Assembly: GCA_963920765.1 (NCBI GenBank)
Contig: OY987243.1
Location: 6,262,001-6,326,000, forward strand
Length of the DNA stretch: 64,000 nt
Origin: Ulota crispa
Lineage: Eukaryota > Streptophyta > Bryopsida > Orthotrichales > Orthotrichaceae
Direction: 5' to 3'
Every line of letters begins with the position of its first letter. The first letter of the stretch is position 1. The notes under the pieces were generated by a model. That model searched no databases. It was not told where the DNA came from and worked only from the letters and a program-made list of their open reading frames with translations. The translations under genes and the position numbers were made by a program. Shown in pieces: positions 23,401 through 34,877 of this stretch.

Positions 23401-26152
23401 TTTACGCATGCTAGAAAAGCAATGTCATAAACGTAGATATAGTCAACAGGTGAAAATGTTGTAAAATGAAAGGAAAAAACTCACTCCAAAGCAGAAAGGA
23501 CCCTGTGATGCATTCACTGAGGCTCTAAAAGGTGTGAAAACTTGCTACTTCTGTAAGGGTCACTATAATCGTGTCCCACCAATATCTGCTGGATCTAGCC
23601 CAAATGAGAGAGAAAAGTTCAAAATGTTTGTCATACTAACACCGAGGAAGAACAGAGCTGCAGATTCTTAGGGTGACAGTCACTCAATGAAGTATACCTT
23701 GCACGGTTTCGGAATTGCCTGCTGTGCGCAAGAGCAGACTCCTCTGCATCCCGTCTACCCTTGTTATCCAATTGTCTCTCGACAGCATACCGATCTTTCC
23801 TACGTTTTCGCTCACGCCGGTCGTTCTCATATTCGCCATCATCTCCACCATTGGTCACTGCTTCAGGGTCAGAACCCTCGGGCTGTTCCCCGCATTTCCA
23901 ACTTCCACATATGAGTGCTTAATTCGATTCTTCCTATCTATTTTCCCCTCGACCAGGGCTGAGGCTTCCTGCAAGCATCACGTTTACAATACCCAGTACC
24001 TCTTGCCCGAAAAATGAGGGACAACTTAGACCAGAAACCTTATGCGCATGTGTAAGACGTTACTCTACAGCAAAACATACTTCTACAGACGAGCTAGAAG
24101 AGCCACCCCTAGAAGAAAAAGAACTGGCTCCTTCAGCCACTTTCACGTTTATAATTTAGCATACAAAACTCAGGGTACAAATACAACTATGGATATAGAC
24201 GATAGAAGTAGACCTCCTGGCACACTCTTGGCACAGGTCACCCATGGATGATCTATATGATGTAAAGCAGTGTTTCGTATTCCTTAGACAATAGAATAGC
24301 GGATACCTTCATGACCCAAAATTTCGTCATTGAGACGCACTTTCTCCAGACTGTTATAAATGTACCTTCTAAAAGAAAAAAGTCTCTAATATGAGATCCT
24401 CTAAAACAAAAGGCTGATTACCAGCAGTCGAGGAGCTTCAATATGGTTTAGGGTTTCTTTCCGCCTGCTAAAACAGCAGGGTGATATGTGCATAAACGCC
24501 ACAAAATTGCTTCCATGTAACTCGGCCCGCAAGCTTACCCTCCGCACAGCCAATTTAAATTTTAAAAAGGACAACTCCAAGCCCTAAAGAGATACACTAC
24601 ACTCAATAGGGCACACTTTGAAAGTTCAACAACTTTGAATCTCCCTGCATATTTCGGTTCCCCGCCAACGCTTTTGAGCATGCCTTCAGCCTCTGAAAGG
24701 AGTTGAGTAAACCCAGCCATCATCTCCTTCCTGGATTCTCAACTACTACTGTGGGCTTTGCTGCCAAATTGGTCTCGTATGATGATAGAATAATCAGAAT
24801 ATAAATCCCATGCGGCAACTGACAGCTGACAGTAGTTGCTGGACATATCCCGCCAGAAAAGACGCACGGAACCACTTTAGCCATGAAGCGAAAAGAGCCA
24901 CAGCTCGCAACTTTCCCTCGAAGACAACTACATCAACCCTAAATACGACCATAGGGCCCAAGAGATATGTGCAGAAGATTGAATGGACAACACGATATTC
25001 AACTGTAAAAGTCGTACAATACCTATCAGGATACAAACGTTGAACACACCATACGAAGAATGAGATCTTCGAAATAGAATAAAAGCCTCAAGTGGTGGAA
25101 AACATAAGACGAAAATAAACCATTCGACAGAGCCAAGCCATGGCGCAAAGGGAACTGGACATTCCGAAGTTCGTCCTCCTCAAAAGTACAGCGCTCAAAG
25201 TGATGGTTGGACATACGACTGCTAACTGAGTCTGGAAACAATGCACGGACTTCAAATTTATAGACAGACATCGTAGAGTGGACATAAAAGTTACTCCCAC
25301 CAGAAAAAGCATCTGCGATCGTTCGGCACGGGCTGATGAATACATGTGATTCGGGGGATTTTTAAATGAGACAGTAGTGAAATGTTCCCCTCACGAACGG
25401 CCAGGGAGGTGTCGTATGTTCCCCTCTTCTTTCCCTCACTTCAAAACGGGACTAAAATGTGCATTATTCATGCAGCGACCTAAAATTACAGTTCTAAAGA
25501 ACTGACAGAAGAAGCAGACTTCATGCGGAGTTCACTTTTGTGCGTCACCGAAATTTCGACAGGACAGATGACATGAGTAGGAAGAAAAAAATGAGTAAAG
25601 TCAAGAGAGTCTACGCTTGATAACTGCTTGCTACCAATCCAAAGAGAGAGTATTATCAGAAACGGCGAGAGGAGGAGAAGAAACCCTAGGATTGGGAAAC
25701 CCTAGAACTGGGAAACCCTAGCGCAACGAGAACGACGAACTGGGAAGGGGAGGGGGGAATGGGAGCGTGGAGATACGGAGGAGAGAGAGAATGATCACCA
25801 TGGCAGCGTCGTCAAGCTCGCCATCCTCGAGATCAGGCTTACGTGGCAATGATTTGCGCTTAGAGGGATCATCTACAGCGACGACGACGACAACGGGGAC
25901 AACGTGAGGTTGTTGTGCATCATCAATCACTCCTTCCGCTTCCGCTTCAGCGTTGACAGTAGGCGCAGTAGTACTAAGCTTATCCCCGGACGGGTTGGAT
26001 AGGACAGGAGGATGAGGAGCGGTAGGTTCGTCGTTTGCGAGGGCGGCATCTTCATCAGCAGAATCGAAGCCATAGTCGGAGCCCTCAAAGTCTACAAGCT
26101 CCTCGTCTTTGACATCGTACTCATCGTCGTCCGCGGCGTTAGCGTCCGCCAT
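20449..26152 (-). CDS. Acidic, Gln-rich nuclear-type protein with a C-terminal RRM
   Basis: Exons (minus strand): 26152-25799, 23882-23698, 23322-23282, 22927-22740, 22349-21286, 21007-20926, 20736-20648, 20503-20449; all GT-AG and in one frame of 685 codons. Features in order: acidic N-terminus (DEYDVKDEELVDFEGSDYG), a valine-rich stretch, basic segment RRERKRRKDR (140-149) that would serve as a nuclear signal, Gly/Ser/Arg/Pro-rich linker, a Gln/Ala/His-rich helical region (about 257-330), a low-complexity region, then an RRM at about 612-684. The RRM shows beta-1 VLSVSGFP, RNP1-like GRAFHITF and the closing NGRQITVDYT, and it is complete only when the last three small exons are joined. An RNA-binding nuclear role is inferred. 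I cannot name the family; the order acidic/Gln-rich/C-terminal RRM recalls animal RBM33, but this is architecture only. Intron 1 is 1.9 kb. Confidence 0.85.
25682..25724. promoter_or_regulatory. Three telo-box motifs at the start of intron 1 of the RRM gene
   Basis: AAACCCTAG occurs three times at about 20-bp spacing (near 25682, 25698 and 25715), each within a gggaaaccctag context. On the gene strand they read CTAGGGTTT, 75-120 bases after the exon 1 donor. In plants such telo-boxes bind telobox factors and are common near the start of housekeeping genes (established); a role here is inference. Confidence 0.55.
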
Positions 26153-26355
26153 GGTGAAGCCTCGGACACAGAGACAGACAAAGAGGCTCAGAGAGCGGCA
26201 GCCATGGCCGACACAAGCAGCGCGCGCGCGAGAGACACAACGGGATCAGAGTGCATCACTCTCTCAGACACACACACACACTCTCTCACCAACCACACCG
26301 ACTGACTGACTGACTGACTGCTTCGGACGTTCGTTGTCGTCGTCCTTGGAGCATA
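26153..26355 (-). promoter_or_regulatory. 5' leader and proximal promoter of the RRM gene
   Basis: It contains CA- and CT-rich stretches and a (gact)n run at 26301-26320. Only about 200 bp separate the start codon from the family B element at 26356, so the core promoter must be short or include the element. Confidence 0.45.
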
Positions 26356-26772
26356 AGGTAGGCGCACCCACAAGCGTGGACATAAGGGTTTCGGAGTAGG
26401 TAAAACAATTGACTAACTTTTAAAAAAATATTGTAAGTTAGGAAGTGGAAATCAAAAATATTGGCATCAATTTCAAAGTTTCAATTGCAAGCATTTGTTT
26501 ACAAAGATTTTTCAAAGTCCAAAATTATTGAAATTGTAAGAATCATGTGTAAGAGATGCTAAAAATAAGGCTTGTTGGTTCTTAAATAATGAGATGGATA
26601 CTCAAAACCTCATGCTAGTCGCCCATAACCATCACTTCATCACCCATAACCATCACTTCATCACCCATAACCATCACTTAGTTACCCTTAACTATTTGTT
26701 TTTTTATTGATTAGCCCCAGATGGTGTCAGGTGACGGCCATGGGGACACAGCGCTTATGGATGCTGCTACCT
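26356..26772. mobile_element. Family B element (long form), 417 bp
   Basis: The termini AGGTAGGCGCACCCACAAGC and AGGTAGCAGCATCCATAAGC (right end reversed) are flanked by TA at 26354-26355 and 26773-26774. The interior is homologous to 12464-12867. It lies just upstream of the RRM gene. Confidence 0.85.
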
Positions 26773-26790
26773 TACCACTCTCGTCCCTTT

Positions 26791-27625
26791 TTGGGCCACG
26801 CTATTGTATTATGGTCCAGGAAATTACAAACGGAGTAACAAAAAGGAAAGAAATTACAATTTGGGTAACGGTTTGAAAGTAATTACAATTTGGGGAACAA
26901 AATTTGATAACCTCCATGGGTTTTGCCCAATTGTCAAGGTCAGAAGTTGTTGAAGCCGGCAACGACGCCATTGCCAAATCGTCATTAGTTGTGATCCTTG
27001 TTCTCTTAGTTGCAATTAGTCGCAACCCTTACTTGCACCTAGTTGCCAAACGTATGCCAAACAATTGTAGATTGCACACTATCAATGAACAATCAATTAC
27101 TTTTTGCTCACAAGTACCACTTTGGAACTTCAACGTCACATGCTCACCGGTTGCCTCTCACTCATGGACATGTATCTCGTACCATCTCCCAACACAAGTT
27201 GATTCATAAGTAGCAGTTGAATATAAATTAGATGGTGCGTGATGTACTTCCATGAGTGAGACTCGACAGGTGAGCCTATGAGGTTGAAGTTCTAAAGTGG
27301 TACTTGTGAGCAAAAGGTAATTGATTTTTCCTTGATAGTGTGCAATCTGCAATTGTTTGGCAAACATTGGTGGCTAGGTGCAAGCAAGGGTTGTGACTAA
27401 TCACAACTAAGAGAACAAGGATCACAACCAATGATGAGTTGGCAATGGCGTCATCGCATGCTTCAACAACTAGCGCCCTTGGTAGTTGCAGAATCCATCG
27501 GGGGTATTGGATTTTGTTACCCAAACTGTAATTATTTTCAAACCGTTATCCAAATTGTAATTTCTTTCCTTTTTGTTACTCATTTTGTAATTTCCCCATT
27601 ATGGCCTAGTTCTAAGTTGGCCCAA
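26791..27625. mobile_element. Large foldback element, arms about 400 bp
   Basis: The left half (from ttgggccacg) and right half (to tggcccaa) are reverse complements over nearly their whole length, with matching blocks such as ggaaattacaaa, ggaaagaaattacaa and gtgatccttgttctcttag. The short frames on both strands are shadows of this symmetry. No transposase is present. Confidence 0.85.
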
Positions 27626-27760
27626 CTGAGAATTCACTAGGTCATTAATTAAGGAGGAAATATCAAAAATAGGCCCGCTATATTTCAAAAATAGGTTTGA
27701 CATTTGAAAAATATCAAAAGTAGGTCTCAACAAATATCAAATGTTGACTTTTGCAAACTA

Positions 27761-28054
27761 AGGTAGCAACTCCCATAACCATCACTATACCCATAACCAT
27801 CACTTTTAAAATCTTGGAAAATCTATGAAAGTGAATAAATGTAATTACAAGGATGTACAATATGTGAACATGAAACTTTAATGTTGGTATTAGGTACAAT
27901 TGCAGTCGGCTCTTTAAAAATTCATAACTTATTCTCATAATATCCAAATAATGCACCAAAAAGTGCAAATTCATCATTTTTCTCTTGCTAATAGGATCCT
28001 ATAATTTGCTAGATGTTTATTAATAATCTTTAACAATTGTGGGTATTGCTACCT
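27761..28054. mobile_element. Family B element (short form), 294 bp
   Basis: The termini AGGTAGCAACTCCCATAACC and AGGTAGCAATACCCACAATT (reversed) are flanked by TA at 27759-27760 and 28055-28056. The interior is homologous to 54713-55021 and 60738-61033. Confidence 0.85.
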
Positions 28055-28485
28055 TATGGAGGCCAAAACATTGCACATGTTTATTCATTTTCAAATCAAA
28101 GAGCAATTAACAAATATTATGCAAGTATTTTAAGCGAGAGAATGTTTAAGGCAATTGACAAAGAGTTCATTGCAAAAAATCTATATGAATGGTTGTGTAT
28201 AACTAGAGTGAGTAATACTAAAATTGGAGAAGCCATTTCATATTGACTTTTTAAAAAGATGGTTAAAATATGTTTATTTGGGAAAACAATTTGATGAAGT
28301 GAGATGCTTCTAAGAGAATTAATATGGATACATTTAGAATGGCTATGGATTATAACCAATATTTGTGAGGATATACCCAGAGTCAATGAACTCAATGGAA
28401 AGGCTATAATTTAATTGTTATGATGTATGTGAGTTAATGTGATGTATGTTATATGAAGAAAAGACTATGGCCATGATTTGAACAA
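28055..28485. other. Unassigned AT-rich sequence
   Basis: I see no gene or recognisable element; frames are short and overlap on both strands. Confidence 0.5.
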
Positions 28486-29735
28486 CAATGCTAAAAGTGT
28501 GAGCAAGAAGCAGTGAGCAATTGGATTTGAGCAATCATTGATGATAATAATCTAGAAAAAGATATTTTATTGTAATTTTACAACAAACTTGACTCAAAAA
28601 TTATAATATTAGAAATCATAAAAAGGAATTAACGTAAAGAATGTTTGGATTTGGAATTTTTTGATAGTCATAACATGTCTAAAATGATGGCATGGAGGTA
28701 AAGTTGGTAAAAAGTTGTTTTAATTATAAAGAAAGACCTATCAAAATGGATGATCTATAAATGACGGTCACCTATCAATGAATGAAATTCATACATCATC
28801 CATCCAAACTTCATCCATCATCCATCCAAACTTCATCCACCATCCCTCCAAACTTCATCCATCATCCATCCAAACTTCATCCATCATCCCTCCAAACTTC
28901 ATCCATCATCCCTCCAAACTTCATCCAAGTAATGTAGGTTTGTGATGCAAAGTAGAGTTCAAATTTAGGATTTGGCAAAGAGGCAAGATTCTTGCAATGC
29001 TAGGTTGTGTACCTCTCAAACATGTACATGGCATGTGTCCATTAAAAAACTCCAATTTACAACTTGACATGTACACCTCCAAAGATCTCCTAGGTTCTAG
29101 GTAGGTCACATGAGGCCCACCATGACACTTGCAAGAGATAAACAAAATACTTTAAAATGTGTTCACATTACCAACGTAGTGCCTCCTTGGAATTTGAGGA
29201 GGTCTACATGTAAAAAATAGAGTTAAAATTTTCAAAGCATGGTCAAACTTCTTAACATCAAGAATGTTTTCCAACTCGTTTTGACCCTACAAAGCACAAC
29301 TTAATAAACACCACATAATAGGTAGTTGAAAAATAGTCTAAAGATTGTTACATCATTGATGTCAATTTGTTGTAGATTTTCCTTATGTATTCTAGTTTTC
29401 TTAATTTTCCAACCTACATGTGTCATTTATTGCATCCCAAATAAACTAGCAATTTTTTGTCCATTATGAATCATCCACATTCATCCAATAATAATCATCT
29501 ACATTCATCAAAAACTTTTTTTCATTTGTCTATTATGGCTTTCATCTATCCATTCTCATGGATGATATTAGAATATCATCTACATTTTCCCACCCAAGAT
29601 TTATTTACCTTTTCTAACCTTTTCAATGTTATAAATTTACAAAGTATTATATTGCAAATTTTCCAATTATGTAATTTAATTTTCTCATTGCTCACTGCTC
29701 ACCATTGACCGCTCCTTGCTTACACTTTAGCAACC
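28486..29735. mobile_element. Possible 1.25 kb inverted-terminal element containing a minisatellite
   Basis: Near-terminal sequences gctaaaagtgtgagcaag (28489) and, reversed, gctaaagtgtaagcaagg (about 29732) are inverted partners, each followed by a gtgagca motif. The interior has catcc-rich sequence on both sides of the middle. No protein and no certain target duplication. Confidence 0.4.
28797..28927. repeat. 22-bp minisatellite, about 6 units
   Basis: The unit tccaaacttcatccatcatc plus 2 bases recurs head to tail, with the variants ccatcc and ccctcc. Confidence 0.9.
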
Positions 29736-31193
29736 CTGATGATTTGAAAGAGTATCTTGACATGAGCCATTATTTGAAGATCGAAGTATGAGAAATACTA
29801 TAGCAAGTAGCGTAATGCAGGAGATTATAGGTATGTACATGTTTATGAAAATTGCAAGTTACTGTTAGGTAAATAGATGGCAGTAGTACAGCTTCTTTCT
29901 CTTCTCTGAAACAAATCCTTATATATCACCACGACGAGAGAAAAAAGCAAAAGTTTGGACTTGAAACAACCTCCCACCTTGAAACTTGCAGCAAATCTTG
30001 TTACGAAGTCATTTCTTTTTTCTTTTTTCCATATCAAACTTTTCTTCAACTGTCCTCGATGAGGATGCACATGAATTTGAAAGAAATCACCTCCTTTTCA
30101 GTTTGAATAGGAGTACTTCAATCTATGGTACAAATTCACATGCATCACCATCAAGGAAAGCAGAAGTGAAGCTTGGACTTGAATGAGATTCTCCCATGAT
30201 TTCGGAGTTCGCCATAACTCAAACCTGCTAAGTAGCAGATGTTCTGTTTCTATGTCAAACCTTCCTTCAACTGTCCTTGATGGGGATGCAGATGAATATG
30301 AACAAACAACCTTCTTTTTACGGGAAGCTTTTTTATATACCATAATCAAGTGCATCTCCATCAAGGAATGTGGAAGCAAAGTTTGGACTTGAGACCATCT
30401 GTTCTTAAGAGTCCGAAATCTGCTTGAAAGGCTGATCTCAATTTGAAGATGTTTTGCGTTTTGCCAGATCCTTCATTGGCTTGACCCTACCTTCACTACT
30501 TTGCATCTGGACAGAAATCTAGACATTCTTCTGAGTTGCCCTAAAATCAGGAACCCAAAGGCAACCCAAGCATCCACCAACTGATCGATATCTCTGTTCC
30601 TCAATAACACAACCATGTCTTGCAAATTGGATTACCAATGTAACAAATGACTCTCCAACTACAAGCAATACATAACTTAACACATGCATTGGCAACCACA
30701 GGAATCTAGATCGACCTGTCATGGCGGCATGGCCAATCTGATCGAGGTATATGGACAATTTCAGCAAAGATCCGACATATCCCACTCCTATCGCAGCACA
30801 CATCAACAATGTTAACGAGAATGACTAAGCCACTATCAAGGATCTAGGCTCAAATGAAAACTTGAAAGTGAGACCAGTGGGCACAAAAGTAAAGGTGGGG
30901 ATCCGTGTTGGAGGAATGTGAAGGACTGAGAGAACGATGCTTTTAAAACAGTCTCTTCTGGGATTGAGGAGTCTATGGACTAAATTGGAATGCAGAGTGA
31001 CTACAGGAGGTCCGGACAAGATTCACGTATGTCAACAGTCAGCCTGGCATTAGGCCAGAAGGCCGTCGGTATGAAACGCGCATTCCGAGACCGAGGGTCC
31101 GTCGAGAGCGCAAGCAAACGCGGAGCAGCGGGGTCCACGTGTACGTCACCGTGTTGCAGTTCTCGTCGAAGGGGCTGGTTTCAAATTTAACCC
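29736..31193. other. Mixed region, possible remains of a gene
   Basis: At 29950-30390 degenerate copies recur of a stretch containing caactgtccttgatggggat and gcttggacttga. At 30519-30809 the minus strand has a 96-codon frame with two hydrophobic segments, and base composition is higher in GC at 30960-31180, unlike the surrounding repeats. I recognise no family and no splice pattern, so I do not call a gene, but this is the non-repeat stretch most likely to hide one. Confidence 0.3.
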
Positions 31194-31821
31194 TTAACCC
31201 CTGAAGTCTTTTTTAGCTTTCTTTTGGGCTTTTTTTCATTCTTCTTTGGCACCTACGGTAGAAATTGGAGCTATTCGGCCCCCCAAAGGAATTGATGTGT
31301 TAAATCTTTGGCAAATTCTTTTTCTAAATACCCTTATTTTACTTTCATCTGGAGCTGCTGTGACTGCCCTGAAGGGCCCTTGGGCTCTAGAGATACGGTA
31401 CCAAATACGGTCGCAATCAATATTTAGAAGTTTGAATTAGTTGGAAATTAAGTGTTACAATCATACATATTGAAGGGTTGTACGATGGTGGGTGCATAAT
31501 TTTTTTTGGAAAGTCCTCAGAGTGGCTCAAATACAATTGTATATATGGCCATACATACGGCTAGAAATGGTCGATGGGCCGTTCAAGGGTTAAGGAATGC
31601 TCTACGTATTACATAGTATATACGTTGCCATATAATTGACATTTGCTACCAATAAAAAGCTTTAGTTTGGGATCTTGACTAGCTCACTAGAACCGCATTG
31701 ATCTATATTCTAACTTCTTGGTTGATCTCAAATGTAGTAAAGGTGTGGATGCATTCCATATACAAGAAAATACCAAATACTATATTGGTCGCAAAGGGCT
31801 CTTTGGTCTTTTAAGGGTTAA
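31194..31821. mobile_element. Family A (TTAA) element, 628 bp, with a nested copy
   Basis: The left end TTAACCCCTGAAGTC and the right end (reversed TTAACCCTTAAAAGACC) enclose a second family A copy at 31362-31593. Its right TTAA (31818-31821) also starts the next element. Confidence 0.55.
31362..31593. mobile_element. Family A (TTAA) element, 232 bp, nested
   Basis: Homologous throughout to 19232-19464, including ccttgggctctagagatacg and gatgggccgttcaa. The right TTAA is intact (31590-31593); the left TTAA has decayed. Confidence 0.8.
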
Positions 31822-32067
31822 CCCTTGAGCGCCCAGGCCATATTCACCAAAATGCAGACCTAGTCACACTCAATCCAACTAATTTGTCATGACAAATGAG
31901 ATCCATAAAATCCAGCCGTATTGATTGGTAGGAGACATAGGCCCAAAAGTACAGGGAAAAAAGACACATGATTTAACTTTATTGATGAAAAGATTATAAC
32001 AGTCAAACATGGAACTTTTTCAATAATGAGAGGCAATATTTGGGGCTGTGGGGTGCTCAGGGGTTGA
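31818..32067. mobile_element. Family A (TTAA) element, 250 bp
   Basis: The left end TTAACCCTTGAGCGCCC and the right end (reversed TCAACCCCTGAGCACCCC) are good inverted partners; the right TTAA is mutated to TTGA on the plus strand. Confidence 0.75.
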
Positions 32068-32121
32068 ATGAAATAAGAGCATTTTTTGCCACCGGCCAAA
32101 TGAGCCCTTTGCATTCCACCC

Positions 32122-32629
32122 TTAACCCTTGAGCACCCAGAGTTGTTTTAGGGTTTAGGAGAAAATGGGGATTTAATGGCCACCACAGCTTGGAAAATTT
32201 ACATCCAACACCATATTAGCTTATTAGGTAAATTGGGAAAAATAAGGGTCCCATTTTGTACTCCATCTTAAACCCAAAAAATTACTTTAAACTAGATTAA
32301 AAGGTTCCAAATTCAGTCTGAGCCACTAACAAAATTTCCCTTCCAAATTCCTCCTTTCAAGTGAGGGCATGTGTACCAAAAAGAACATTGGAGCTTGGAT
32401 TAAGGTGATCACCTTAATCCTTTAGAAGTCTCAAAATGTAATGTTTTTTCCAATTTACCTAATATGGTGTTATCCAGAAAAAGTGATTGTAGGATCTGAA
32501 AAAGGACTGCTTTCTTTGCTGATGGGGGACCAGCCACAACTTTTTTCACAATACGGATCAAGGGAGAAAGTGAGATCAACTTGGGATCCCAAATGACAGG
32601 ATCCCGTCGCTGGGGCGCTTAGGGGTTAA
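32122..32629. mobile_element. Family A (TTAA) element, 508 bp, with a nested family C copy
   Basis: The left end TTAACCCTTGAGCACCC and the right end (reversed TTAACCCCTAAGCGCCCC) enclose the family C element at 32207-32471. Without it the copy would be about 240 bp, the usual short family A size. Confidence 0.8.
32207..32471. mobile_element. Family C element, 265 bp, nested
   Basis: The termini AACACCATATTAG and CTAATATGGTGTT are flanked by ATCC at 32203-32206 and 32472-32475, a perfect 4-bp duplication. An attag repeat near the left end explains the extra few bases. It has inserted into the family A element at 32122-32629. Confidence 0.9.
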
Positions 32630-32947
32630 CAGCCTATGCGAATCAAGTCTCCAACAGCAGTGTACTCGTTGATGTGTAGGAGTGGGGCTGTTCAAGGTTA
32701 GCCGCTTTCACGTCAAATCCAAGGTTTCTCCATGCCCCCTTTACGGTCCTTGTCAAGCATTGTTCACACACTGTTCACGCTGCCATACTGCGTAGCAAGA
32801 TTTATCAATGTGATTTGTTGTGACACAAGTGCAAGCCCTAAAACCTTCTGAATTGCAAGAGAACTTTAAGCCCTATAGCACTATTTGTTGCTCCCATCTC
32901 CTCCAAACCTAGTTTCCAAGGGCTTCATTTGGCAGGTGGCAAGAGAT

Positions 32948-33468
32948 GCTCTAAGGTCATCCTCAATCCACCCAACATAAAGGCACTTTATACCAATCAT
33001 GATCTATTAATAGCATATTGTTCATCACACAAAAATTATATGATTTGAAGAGCATGAAAGATTTCATTCTAAAAGGTACAATAACATTTTGGTTTGGACA
33101 TTGGATGATTTAGATATATCACATCAAATGTTAGCTAACTTCCAAAAAACTTAAAGGCCTCTTCAAAGCAAGCCTAAATAAGGAAATTTTAGTAAATGGG
33201 GTTGATACAATTGCCGTCTACTTTACTAAAATTTCCTTATTTAGGCTTAATTTGGAAGGGCCACTAAGTTTTTTGGAAGTTAACTAACATTTGATGTGAT
33301 ATATCTAAATCATGCAATGACTAAATCAAAATTTTATTACGTTTTTAGATTGAAAATTTTCATGCCCTTCAAACCATATAATTTTTCTATGACTAACTAT
33401 CTGCTATTAAGAGATCATGATTAATATACAAGCCTTTATGCCGGGGTTGATTGAGGATGCCCTAAGCC
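32948..33468. mobile_element. Foldback element, arms about 250 bp
   Basis: Arms 32948-33197 and 33222-33468 are reverse complements (for example tagatatatcacatcaaatg and catttgatgtgatatatcta). The loop is about 24 bases. No coding capacity. Confidence 0.85.
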
Positions 33469-33625
33469 ATGACAATCATGACCAATGTCTAGAGAGAACG
33501 GGCATGACCAATGTCCGAGGAGAACCGGCATATAATTTATTGTGAGCTGGTTGAAATTGCAAAAAGCCTGATGAATTTGAAACCATGATCGGTCAAATAA
33601 CCACTCAAACTTTACAAAAAAAACT

Positions 33626-34545
33626 ATCTATAGTATACTACAATACCACTTAGTATTGATAGGTAGAACCTGTTTTGGTATTCCAAAGAAGTTTGTATAA
33701 AAAAATGTAAAGGTCATTTCAATCTCGTATTTTTGGTATATGACTCTCATGCAATCCCAATTGACCATACCAAATCTTGGTTACTAAATATAAAAATCCT
33801 AATTTGATAAGTTTTTTTGTGTCAAAATTGCAATTTTACAAGAAAGTTGATTAATAAATAGTGGTGATGAATTTTTGAGATTTGATTGCATGGATAGGTA
33901 GGAGACATCCATACACACATCTTTCCTTCTAACAAACATCTTCAAAAAGTTTAAAATTTTGTCAATAGAGGTTCAAATGCTCAAGTGATCATGACCAAAT
34001 TTAGTAAAATAGATAATTCTTCATGGTGATTAAATTGTGCTATTTGACTCATATATTATGATTAAATCTATACCTTTGAACATGATAATATGTTTATTTT
34101 GCCAAAAGCTAATTAAAAAACGAAGATGTTTATCTTACTAAATTTGGTCATGATCACTTGAGCATTTGAACCTCTATTGACAAAGTTTTAAACTTTTTGA
34201 AGATGTTTGTTAAAAGGAAAGATGTGCGTATGGATGTCTCCTACCCATCCATGCAATCAAATCTCAAAAATTCATCACCGATGTGTTTTAATCAACTTTC
34301 TTGTAAAACCGCAATTTTGACACAAAACAACTTATCAAAAATAGGATTTTTATTTTTAGTAACCAAGATTTGGTACAGTCCAAAGGAATTGCATGAGAAT
34401 CACATACCAAAATTATGATATTAAAATGGTATTTACATTTTTTTTATACAAACTTCTTTGGAATGCCAAAACAGATTCTACCTATCGTTACTAACTGGTA
34501 CTATATAGAATAAATATAGAAAATATTTGGTACATGCTATAGCAA
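33626..34545. mobile_element. Large foldback element, arms about 400 bp
   Basis: Arms of about 33626-34024 and 34121-34545 pair along their length (for example ggaggtaggagacatcc-type blocks near 33900 and their complement near 34235, and tcaagtgatcatgaccaaat with atttggtcatgatcacttga). The loop is about 100 bases. The 73-codon frame at 34197 is a shadow. Confidence 0.85.
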
Positions 34546-34547
34546 AT

Positions 34548-34877
34548 ACTAAGTAGTGCATTAAGGTTGTCCCATACTAATTTCTCCACATTTCCCACTA
34601 TTTATATATTTGTCATGACTACAATAATTTTTGTCAATAATTATTGTGATAAACAGTGGAGGAAGGAAGGAGTGAGGTTGGGAGCAACAACAAGTGCCAA
34701 AGTCAAGGAGTAGGAAAGTTGGAACTTTAGATAAAATCAATAATTATTGTAAGAGAGAGAGAGTTGCATGCCCCTCCAGGTGGCCAAGGGTGAGTCATAG
34801 GACAACTTTGATAAGGTAAAGCAACCTGATTGTTAAGGCAACCTAATTGTTAAGGCAACCTAAATGTACTATTTGGT
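34548..34877. mobile_element. Family D element, about 330 bp
   Basis: The left end ctaagtagtgcattaaggtt and the right end aaatgtactatttgg are inverted partners. At the right it has aattgTTAAggcaacctaaa without an insertion, which serves as the empty-site reference for the filled copy at 35268-36731. Confidence 0.7.

Noticed and set aside
28797-28927. CRISPR-like array
   Set aside because: The repeats are contiguous 22-bp units without spacers and the genome is eukaryotic.
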